Assembly: GCA_022825825.1 (NCBI GenBank)
Contig: JAJDWA010000029.1
Coordinates: forward strand, 124,001 to 188,000
Source: Candidatus Poribacteria bacterium
GTDB lineage: Bacteria > Poribacteria > WGA-4E > WGA-3G
DNA: 64,000 nt
Reading direction: 5' to 3'
The notes beneath the pieces are model-generated. The model worked only from the letters and a program-made list of their open reading frames with translations. It was not told the DNA's origin and searched no databases. Numbering within the stretch: the first letter of the stretch is position 1; each line of letters opens with the position of its first letter. This document shows, piece by piece, positions 45,577 through 53,579 of the stretch. The position numbers and the translations under genes were made by a program.

Positions 45577-47620
45577 CTATTCTCTTTTTAGTTCTTTTAT
45601 GGTCGTGACATCCCACAAAAACACAATGCCGTTTTCTATGCTTGCACTTGCGATTGTTTTTCCATCAGGACTAAACAATACGCTTAGAACACCTTTCGTA
45701 TGCCCCTCAAACGTTTGGAGCGTTTTGCCTGTGTCAACATCCCATAACCGAACGGTCGTGTCCCAACTCGCACTTGCGATTGTTTTTCCATCAGGACTAA
45801 ATGATACGCTTGTAATAGGATCCGTATGTCCTTCAAGTGTTCGGAGAGTTTTACCGGATACAACATCCCATAACCGGAGGTTGTTTTCCTCGACTCCTGC
45901 AGAAGTGAGTATCTGCCCATCGGGGCTGAACAACAATATCCTATAGATAGGACTCGTATGCCCAACAAGTGTGCGGAAAGTCGTACCAGTGTCAACATCC
46001 CATAGACGAATGGTATTGCTCTCATCCGTAGAGGCGATTGTTTTCCCGTCAGGACTAAACGACACGTTATAGATAGGACTCGTATGTCCAACAAACGATT
46101 GGAGAACTGTACCGGTGTGAATATCCAATAGACGCAGATTATCGTGCGGACTCTTTGAAGAAAGTAATTTCCCATCAGGACTAAACAATACAGTACCAAC
46201 CTCATCTATATGCTTACTGATATTTGTTATTTCTGTCCCTGTGTCAACATTCCATAAACGAAGAGTCCTATTGATCCGTTCATCAGTCCTGTTCATATCA
46301 ATAGAGGTGAGAATTTTACCGTCAGGACTAAATAGCACACTATAGACAGGATTTGTATGTCCCTTAAGCGTTTGCAGAGTTGCACCTGTAGCAACATCCC
46401 ACAGACGAATGGTCATGTCCTTACCCCCCGCGGAAGCGAGTAGCTGTCCATCGGGACTGAACACTATCCCGTATATAGAACTCGTATGCCCCTTAAGTGT
46501 TCGGAGTGTTTTACCAGTGTCAACATTCCGTAAACGAATGATATCATCTGGACTTCTCATAACAAGTGTCTTACCATTTGGACTAAACAATATGCTATTC
46601 AGAGAACTCGTATGCCCTTCAAGCGTGTGGATCGTTTTGCCTGTAGCAATATCCCACAGATGAATAATGTCTCTACCCGCGCCGGCGATTGTTTTTCCAT
46701 CAGGACTAAACGATACACTTAGAAAACCATCCGGTGTACGCCCACTGAGTAATCCGCGGAAACGACCAGTGCTGACTTCCCAAAAAACAACGGAACCTCT
46801 CCAACTTCCAGAAGCGAGTATCTTTCCATCATGACTGAATGAAATGCTACTGGCAGGCCCCCCACCCCTTTAGCGTTTGGAGGGTTGCGCCAGTGCGAAC
46901 ATCCCATATATGAAGAGTGTTGCCACCTCCCGAAGCGAGTAACTTCCCATCAGGACTAAACGTTATGTCTACTGCTTCCCTCTGATTTCCCTTTAGTGTT
47001 TGTATGTTTGTTCCTGTGGCAACGTCCCATAAATGAATTGTATCGTCGTAACTTCCTAATGCAATAATCTGTCCATCAGGACTAAACGCTACGCTCTTGG
47101 ATATCACCTCATCCGACACTTCAAACGTTCGGATCGTTTTTCCTGTGGCAACGTCCCATAAATAAACGGCATCGTAGCTTCCTGAAGCAATGGTCAGGCC
47201 ATCAGGGCTAAATGATACTCCCCTAAAAGACCCCCTATTCAATGTAAGTGTTCGGATCGTTTTTCCTGTGGCAGTATTCCATATTCGAATGTTCTTGTCC
47301 TCACCTCCCACAGAAGCGAGTAGCAGCCCATCAGGACTAAACGATATTTTTGTGGCAATATCCTTATAATTCGTATGGCCCATAAGCAGATTAAGTTCTT
47401 CACCTGTCTGTGAATTGTAAATCCAAATACCGGCGCCACTTGCCACTGCCAAACGTGTACCATCGGGAGAATAAGCGATTTTTCTTATATCTCCCTTACC
47501 AAGACGGACTTTCGCACCTTCAGGTAAACCCCATTTTGTATATTCTTGGGTAAAGGTGGTTAGTGTAAAAGAAAATAGCACTAAAAAAGCCACCAGAATC
47601 AAACATATTATCGTTTTCAT
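45577..47620 (-). pseudogene. Secreted WD40 propeller protein, frame-broken in a G run
   Basis: Two frames encode one protein of about 680 residues. The first (47620 down to about 46840) has a signal peptide (about 1-25, ICLILVAFLVLFSFTLTTF) and six WD40/PD40 repeats (FSPDGK...IASGSYD...LWDVATGK). The second (about 46863 down to 45577) continues the repeats with the same spacing to the stop. The switch lies in GGGGTGGGGGG on the minus strand (plus-strand 46858-46868); removal of one G from the six-G run restores a continuous frame reading KGWGPASSISFSHDG. This is either a sequencing error, a fixed mutation or a phase-variable switch. Function: extracellular or periplasmic propeller, ligand unknown. 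Confidence 0.7.
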
Positions 47621-47666
47621 TGTTATACCTTTTTATTTGTATAATGGACATAATAATGTAGTTCAT

Positions 47667-47767
47667 CTACATTTGATTCACAAATGTAGGTAACCGAAAC
47701 TTTACCTGCATTTGTTATTTATTACAACTTTCGATGTCCACTTGCCTATTTTTCAGCTAAGTGGACA
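47667..47767. promoter_or_regulatory. Overlapping inverted repeats upstream of the WD40 gene
   Basis: CTACATTTG (47667-47675) pairs with CAAATGTAG (47681-47689), while AAATGTAGGTAA (47682-47693) pairs with TTACCTGCATTT (47702-47713). The two hairpins share bases, so they exclude each other. A third stem TGTCCACTT/AAGTGGACA spans 47735-47767. Confidence 0.4.
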
Positions 47768-47863
47768 CACAAAAAGTCTACCCTCCTTTATCCCTCCAAT
47801 TCGCATGTCACACTGGGATTGTTATGAGGTCCTGTATCTTTGTAGGAAATCCCAGTTAAAGTT

Positions 47864-48922
47864 CTATCCTTGGCATACTTTCTGAATAACATCAACCAAC
47901 TTTTCAGCCCCGTACCGCACGACATCTGTTGCAGGTAGCCCTGTCTCTACCTCTGCAGCATCAATTGCTTCCAGCGCCTCCTTTTCAGATAGATCGAAAC
48001 AATTGAGTGCTAATCCAATTACCTTAGCAGGTTTTATAGGCGCAGTTAACATTTCATAATGTGCTATCATATCGGATAAAGATGGCAACGGCACCGTATA
48101 CCGCGCAACTTCTTTCCGCGAGGGTTGATGACAAAATATCATCGCATCAGGCATGCTGCCGTGAAGTAGACTCAATGTGACACCGGAATATCCAGGATGC
48201 ACCAACGATCCCTGTCCCTCAACGATTAAAAGGTCGTGATTTTTGGCGCCTTCAAGCACAATCTGCTCCGCAGCGCCAGCGGTGAAGTCCGAAACAACAG
48301 CGTCAATCGCAATACCCCAACCCCACACCATAATACCGTTCTGCCCTGTCGGACAAAACTCCACGTTGAGTCCGTGTTCTCGTGCTGTGTATGTAATCTC
48401 TATGCCAGATAACATCTTCCCAACGCGGCAATCTGAACCAACAGTGAGAACAACAGTCGCATCTACATCTGCAGCTTTACACGTTGCCACTGGCAAATTA
48501 TCTGGCGGTTTACGTGCATCCCATAGTACCGCGTTATGTCTCGCTGCCAATTCGGAGAGCTCAATATCATCACTCAAAAAATGGTGGAGCCCACTCATGA
48601 TATGTAATCCACTTCTAATTGCTTCACGGAGAATCCCACGCCACGCCTCAGGTAACTCCCCACCGGGCGGTGCGATGCCGATAGCCAACATTGTCGGTTC
48701 AAACTGCATTGCCTCGGCAAGATTACAGACAACCGGAATTCCTTTTCCAATTTCTATTACATCGCTAACATCTTTTCCCGCTTTCGTGCTATCAATGACT
48801 GCAACAATGTTATCAGGAAGGTAACGCACCAAAACTGTGGCGGTTTTCGACTCAAGTACACCGAATGATCCTTCAGCAAGGATAGCGATTTTATGTGATT
48901 TGGGTTGCAATTGTTTATTCAT
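47864..48922 (-). CDS. DUF1611 (DgcN-like) protein
   Basis: A 352-residue DUF1611 protein. It has a Rossmann-like N-terminal domain (about 10-150) and a C-terminal P-loop domain with VGSDCRVGKM (residues 161-170), a close variant of the family's GTDCxxGKxT, and later DLLIVEGQGSLVHPGYSGV. A characterised member of this family, DgcN, acts as a D-glutamate N-acetyltransferase in marine bacteria; activity here is by family only. The usual partner (an enolase-superfamily racemase) is not next to it in this window. A sugar isomerase gene lies upstream on the same strand. Confidence 0.82.
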   Translation of the reverse strand: MNKQLQPKSHKIAILAEGSFGVLESKTATVLVRYLPDNIVAVIDSTKAGKDVSDVIEIGKGIPVVCNLAEAMQFEPTMLAIGIAPPGGELPEAWRGILREAIRSGLHIMSGLHHFLSDDIELSELAARHNAVLWDARKPPDNLPVATCKAADVDATVVLTVGSDCRVGKMLSGIEITYTAREHGLNVEFCPTGQNGIMVWGWGIAIDAVVSDFTAGAAEQIVLEGAKNHDLLIVEGQGSLVHPGYSGVTLSLLHGSMPDAMIFCHQPSRKEVARYTVPLPSLSDMIAHYEMLTAPIKPAKVIGLALNCFDLSEKEALEAIDAAEVETGLPATDVVRYGAEKLVDVIQKVCQG

Positions 48923-49104
48923 TTACCAATAAATTATCATAAATCAGAGGTAATTTCAATAACATATAACTGTTATATTGTCCCTACAATTCTGCAGTGA
49001 TTCCTATTTTCTGTCACATATCACTTTTTGTAGATGCGACATTCCGTATAAAATGGGCAAGGCCGAAAACTGAACTTCCAACGCTTCATTCAGATTTAAG
49101 ACAC

Positions 49105-49992
49105 TCAAGAATTCGGTAGGAATTGACGAAGATGTCTACAACCGATGGCAAAACCTTCTAATCCCGGTGCGCCTCGGTCCTCATTCTCCACACACAGAAC
49201 ATAATCGTAACCAGATTCCAGTAACGCGCCGATGATCGTGCCCCAGTTCAATTGTCCGCGTCCAGGCACCCGATATTGCCACCACCAGTTCCCGATAATG
49301 CCTTGTCTGAAAAGCATGCGTGGACTAATTTCGCAATCCTTAACATCCGCATAATACCACTTCCCGCTAAACATACGGATAGCATCTTCTGCAGGCAGAA
49401 TCCCCATCCATAGCCAATGCGAAGGGTCGCAAGATAATCCCAGCGCATCCGAAGGCACAGCATCCAGGGTCCGTTCCCACATTTCGGGATTACAAGCGAT
49501 ATTGCCCATACGAACAGCACAATCCAATGCAAGTCGGATACCTTTATCTTCAGCGAATTGCACAACAGGGGCCCACATCTCCTTGAACCGTTGAACGAGT
49601 TCTACAGAGCGATCACCCGGATTACCCGGTTCAGAAGAAAATTGCCCATAAAAATGCCAACTAACAGGACTTCCAGCATAAGTAACCACTACAGGAATTT
49701 CAAGGATATGCGCCGCTTCTATTGATTGCATTAACGTATCGCGAGCATTTTCTCGTTTTTCTAAATCGTCATCCAAAAGGTTACAATGTGCTGTTAAAGC
49801 CGCAAGATAAATGTCTGTGTCAGCTAAAATATCCTTGACTTCTTCTCCACCTGATTGTATAATCTGATTCGGTTCAAAAAGACCGTTAGCATTAGGGCGG
49901 ATTGCATCAAAATCATTGGCTTCTGCCCACGCTGCGCATTCAGTAAGACTCCACGCACCACCGCCAACACTGGTACTAAAACTTATGTTCAT
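49105..49992 (-). CDS. Sugar phosphate isomerase/epimerase (AP endonuclease 2-type TIM barrel)
   Basis: A 295-residue xylose-isomerase-like TIM barrel. Candidate metal ligands sit in the C-terminal half: LGLSCDPSHWLWMG, YADVKDCE and VLCVENEDR. Family members isomerise or epimerise sugars or inositols. The ATG at 49992 with GAGG 7 bases upstream is preferred over the GTG at 50004. It lies 182 bases upstream of the DUF1611 gene on the same strand. The exact substrate is not assignable. Confidence 0.82.
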   Translation of the reverse strand: MNISFSTSVGGGAWSLTECAAWAEANDFDAIRPNANGLFEPNQIIQSGGEEVKDILADTDIYLAALTAHCNLLDDDLEKRENARDTLMQSIEAAHILEIPVVVTYAGSPVSWHFYGQFSSEPGNPGDRSVELVQRFKEMWAPVVQFAEDKGIRLALDCAVRMGNIACNPEMWERTLDAVPSDALGLSCDPSHWLWMGILPAEDAIRMFSGKWYYADVKDCEISPRMLFRQGIIGNWWWQYRVPGRGQLNWGTIIGALLESGYDYVLCVENEDRGAPGLEGFAIGCRHLRQFLPNS

Positions 49993-50039
49993 AGTTATCC
50001 TCACTGTCCAAGGATGGAATTATACCTAATTATACAAAT

Positions 50040-50708
50040 ATGCGAATTGTTTGTGAAGAGAATCTTAATAAAAAACTCCTGGATTTATATCATCAACTCC
50101 GATCGGAACACGGCACGCTTAAATGGTGGCCGGCAGATACGCCATTTGAAGTAGCACTCGGCGCTATCTTAACACAAGCGACTGCGTGGCGGAATGTTGT
50201 AAAAGCAATTGACAACCTCAAAGCCGCAGATACGTTTACACCTGAACAGATACACGCTATCAGCCAAGACGAGTTGGAACAACTTCTTCACCCTTCTGGA
50301 TATTTTCGAATGAAAGCGAAGAAAGTGCGAGCCTTCGTGAAACATATTGTCCAACGTCCGATGCAGGAAATGTTTAAGCAAGATGTCCCCGAATTGCGTG
50401 AAGAATTACTCTCTATCTACGGTGTTGGGCCCGAAACTGCCGACTCAATTATTCTCTACGCCGCTGAAAAACCGAGTTTTGTCGTTGATACTTATACCTA
50501 TAGACTACTGAGCCGATTGGGATGGGTTGAGGGAAACTTTCACTATGCAAGACTCCGCGCACTTTTTATGGATAACTTACCGCATGATGTCAACCTCTTC
50601 AACGAATACCACGCTTTAATAGTTCGGCATGGGGCGAGAGTATGTCAAAAAACGCCTGAATGTCAAGCGTGTGGTTTGCAATCGGTTTGTGACTATTTTT
50701 CTAACTAA
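50040..50708 (+). CDS. Endonuclease III-like HhH-GPD DNA glycosylase
   Basis: A 222-residue HhH-GPD glycosylase with an iron-sulfur cluster. The helix-hairpin-helix reads YGVGPETADSI (about residues 127-137), followed by the catalytic Asp in FVVDTYTYR (about 150). The Lys that gives endonuclease III its lyase activity (GRKTA) is replaced by Glu-containing GPETAD, as in 3-methyladenine glycosylase III (MagIII)-like proteins; it is therefore probably a monofunctional glycosylase. The C-terminal Cys cluster is CQKTPECQACGLQSVC, with spacing 5-2-5. It starts 48 bases from the divergent isomerase gene. Confidence 0.87.
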   Translation: MRIVCEENLNKKLLDLYHQLRSEHGTLKWWPADTPFEVALGAILTQATAWRNVVKAIDNLKAADTFTPEQIHAISQDELEQLLHPSGYFRMKAKKVRAFVKHIVQRPMQEMFKQDVPELREELLSIYGVGPETADSIILYAAEKPSFVVDTYTYRLLSRLGWVEGNFHYARLRALFMDNLPHDVNLFNEYHALIVRHGARVCQKTPECQACGLQSVCDYFSN

Positions 50709-50714
50709 GTTTAA

Positions 50715-52373
50715 TCATCGCTTTTCCTCTATAACAAGCATCTGATTAGCGTTAATCTTTTTGAAAATCTCAATATGTCCACAAACCCATCGGACTGTCA
50801 CCGAGTCTACCTGATTAACATCTCCTAATCCGAAATGCAACCGCATATCGTTCTGACTAAGATAGCCGGAACCGCTTTTGACCTCTCGCATCTGTGTCAA
50901 ATTTCCTGCCACAACCGTTACACGTGCGCCGATCGCGTCCCGTGCACAATGTGTCCCGACCAGCTTAATACTCAACCAATTTCCAGTGTTTCCGCCTTCA
51001 TTCCGCAAAACGGTCGGCGTGTGTTTTAGGTTAGCAACGACAATATCTATATCGCCATCGTTATCAATATCTCCAAATGCAGCCCCGCGACTCACTTTCA
51101 GTGGCAACGCAACTATTTCTTCTTTAAACGTGGCTCCTCGGTTATTCCAGAAAAACTGATTGGGTTGCTTATATGTGCCGATAGGATCAACTTCCGCGAT
51201 ATTATCGTCTAAATGCCCATTAGCAACAAACAGATCAAGCCAACCATCATTGTCAAAATCCACAAAATCGACACCCCATGCCAAGTAGGGAAGACTTTTT
51301 TCACCAATACCTGTGGCGAAACTAACATCGTTAAAAAAACCGTTTTTTGCATTTTGATAGATACTATTAACCTGGTCCTGAAAATTCGTAATCACAATAT
51401 CCAAATATCCATCATTGTCAAAATCACCGAAATTAGCACCCATCCCGCTATAAGCACGCCCTTCTTCACTCAATGCCACACCCGCAAACAGGGCATCTTC
51501 AGTAAAAGTGCCACCCCCATTGTTAAGATAGAGAAGATTCGGAGTCGTATCATTCGCGACAAAAATATCAACATCACCATCATTATCAACATCTCCGCAA
51601 ACGACTCCTAATCCTTTTCCAGGCGGTGCAGTGATCCCCGCTTTTTGTGTCACATCAGAAAAAGTGCCATCTCCATTGTTGCGGTAAAGTCTATCGTTTT
51701 CACCTTCAAGTGCTTCAGGCGTGCAATACACCGGAACACCTTGACGCGTACATTCTGGGTTTGCATTCACATCAAATTGTACATAGTTGACAACATAGAG
51801 GTCCAAGTGTCCATCCGCATCGTAGTCTAAAAAAGCACAACCGCTGCTGAGCCTGTTTCCGCCAACCCCTGCGGAATCTGTCACATCAATGAAGCTGCCA
51901 TCACCGTTGTTTTGATAAAGCACATTCTTGCCATAGTTTGTTACATAAAGGTCAACAAAACCATCGTTGTTGTAATCTCCTACGCAGCATCCTAAGCCGT
52001 ACCCTGTCCCGCCTACAGAAGCATCGTCTGTCACATCAATGTATTTACCTTCATCGTTACGGTAAAGCATATTTTTTGATGGAATTGAAGAAGGCACAAC
52101 GGGTAAATCACAACCGTTGACCAAATAGATATCCAAATCGCCATCATTGTCATAGTCAAAGAGTGCTACGCCCCTTCCAAGCGGTTCAATAAAGTATTTT
52201 TTCCCGCTTTCACCATTTACATCACGAAATTGGATACCGAACGCTGCTGTTACATCGGTAAACCGTACGTTTTTATTTGTAGGAGCAACTTCTTGCGCTA
52301 TGCTGCTACCTACTTTGACTCCCAATAGCGCAATAGAGTAGATTGCAAGTAATATCAGATTTTTGTATCGCAT
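50715..52373 (-). CDS. CRTAC1-type FG-GAP/VCBS repeat protein with ASPIC/UnbV domain
   Basis: A 552-residue exported protein. After a short signal sequence (about 1-27), it has FG-GAP/VCBS-type calcium-binding propeller repeats (DYDNDGDLDIYLVNG and eight or so similar, in DxDxDGxxD form), and a C-terminal ASPIC/UnbV-like domain (about 460-552, with GARVTV, SGSGYLSQNDMRLHFGLG). These are probably extracellular carbohydrate- or protein-binding proteins. The stop is 6 bases from the convergent glycosylase gene. No enzymatic motif is seen. Confidence 0.85.
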   Translation of the reverse strand: MRYKNLILLAIYSIALLGVKVGSSIAQEVAPTNKNVRFTDVTAAFGIQFRDVNGESGKKYFIEPLGRGVALFDYDNDGDLDIYLVNGCDLPVVPSSIPSKNMLYRNDEGKYIDVTDDASVGGTGYGLGCCVGDYNNDGFVDLYVTNYGKNVLYQNNGDGSFIDVTDSAGVGGNRLSSGCAFLDYDADGHLDLYVVNYVQFDVNANPECTRQGVPVYCTPEALEGENDRLYRNNGDGTFSDVTQKAGITAPPGKGLGVVCGDVDNDGDVDIFVANDTTPNLLYLNNGGGTFTEDALFAGVALSEEGRAYSGMGANFGDFDNDGYLDIVITNFQDQVNSIYQNAKNGFFNDVSFATGIGEKSLPYLAWGVDFVDFDNDGWLDLFVANGHLDDNIAEVDPIGTYKQPNQFFWNNRGATFKEEIVALPLKVSRGAAFGDIDNDGDIDIVVANLKHTPTVLRNEGGNTGNWLSIKLVGTHCARDAIGARVTVVAGNLTQMREVKSGSGYLSQNDMRLHFGLGDVNQVDSVTVRWVCGHIEIFKKINANQMLVIEEKR

Positions 52374-52513
52374 CGGACGTATATGTGCTATAATGCTAAA
52401 AATTAGTTTTGACCTTTTTGTCAGACCCGTATTGAATTCAGTTTGGTAATCAGAATTATTTGCGTACTTTCATCAGGAGAGTCCAAGTAAGGTACGTTAT
52501 TAGGAGAAATTTA

Positions 52514-53482
52514 ATGGCTAATAATCTACGTTTCGGTGTTGTCGGCTTAGGCATGGGCATGAATCGTTCAGGCGTAATTCATAGTACAGATGGTGCTGAA
52601 CTTGTCGCTGTCGCTGACCTCGTTGAAGACAGGCGCAAAGCAGCAGAAGAAAAGTTCGGGTGCGAAAGCCACGATGATGCACTTGAAATGTTCGACCGTG
52701 ACGATATTGATGTCGCAATGATTATGACCCCCAGTGGTCTCCATGGAAAATTCGGAGAGGAAGCAGCACGCCGCGGAAAACATGTTATTACCACAAAACC
52801 GATGGATGTCAGCGTTGAAAATTGTAATTCGCTCATCAAAACCTGTGAAGACAACAACGTCAAACTGCTCGTTGACTTCGGGGAACGGTACGGCGGCCAC
52901 AATCGGAAAATCAAAGCTGCATTGGAACAAGGTGCAATCGGTAAACCTCTTCTGTGCGAATTACGCATGAAATGGAAACGCCCAGACAGCTACTATGTCG
53001 GTTGGCACGGCACTTGGGAACTTGACGGCGGCGGTTCTATCATGAACCAAGGCGTACACTACATTGACCTGATGCTGTGGTTCATGGGGCCCGTCAAGCG
53101 AGTCATCGGTGCCCATTTTGATGTTTACGACCACGAAAATTGTGAAACCGAGGATATGACCTCCGCAATTTTAGAATTTGAAAATGGCGCGCTCGGACAC
53201 GTCTTAACTACTACTACTTATCCTGGCGGTAACGTGTCAATGATTCATATCCACGGTCAACATGGCATCATTGGTCTTGGACCTGAATTGTGGCAGTTCC
53301 CCGAAGGCAAAGAACCGAACATTGAACTTCCCCCTTATCCAGGTAATGTTATCCAAGACGCGCTCCGGGTGATCCACGATAATGCTGCACCAGCAGTTGA
53401 TGGATATGAAGGCAGACGTTCTGTAGAACTCAACATGGCTATTTATGAATGCTCGCGGAGTGGCGAGTCCGTAACATTATAG
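52514..53482 (+). CDS. Gfo/Idh/MocA family oxidoreductase
   Basis: A 322-residue NAD(P)-dependent oxidoreductase acting on sugars or inositols. The nucleotide-binding motif VGLGMGMNRSG lies at residues 9-19; the usual catalytic-Lys motif EKP reads TTKPMDVS here. The ATG at 52514 follows TTAGGAGA, so the longer frame upstream is rejected. It could act with the isomerase at 49105 on the same pathway, but nothing in the sequence proves it. Confidence 0.87.
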   Translation: MANNLRFGVVGLGMGMNRSGVIHSTDGAELVAVADLVEDRRKAAEEKFGCESHDDALEMFDRDDIDVAMIMTPSGLHGKFGEEAARRGKHVITTKPMDVSVENCNSLIKTCEDNNVKLLVDFGERYGGHNRKIKAALEQGAIGKPLLCELRMKWKRPDSYYVGWHGTWELDGGGSIMNQGVHYIDLMLWFMGPVKRVIGAHFDVYDHENCETEDMTSAILEFENGALGHVLTTTTYPGGNVSMIHIHGQHGIIGLGPELWQFPEGKEPNIELPPYPGNVIQDALRVIHDNAAPAVDGYEGRRSVELNMAIYECSRSGESVTL

Positions 53483-53493
53483 TGTTGAAATCT

Positions 53494-53563
53494 TCTGTAG
53501 GTATGCGGTCCTTCTTTCTAAGTGCAATTTCTATGAAGCAAGACTGGAAACCGCACCTACAGA
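53494..53563. terminator. Hairpin between oxidoreductase and mutS
   Basis: TCTGTAGGTATGCGGT (53494-53509) pairs with ACCGCACCTACAGA (53550-53563), with two bulged bases and a 40-base loop. It lies between convergent genes, and its TGTAGG/CCTACA ends resemble those of the MITE-like elements at 56382 and 61707. It may therefore be repeat-derived. Confidence 0.5.
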
Positions 53564-53579
53564 ATTGATGTCAAAAAAA

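Noticed and set aside
49993-50004. GTG start for the isomerase
   Set aside because: The ATG at 49992 has GAGG 7 bases upstream and is a better start; the extension adds only four residues.
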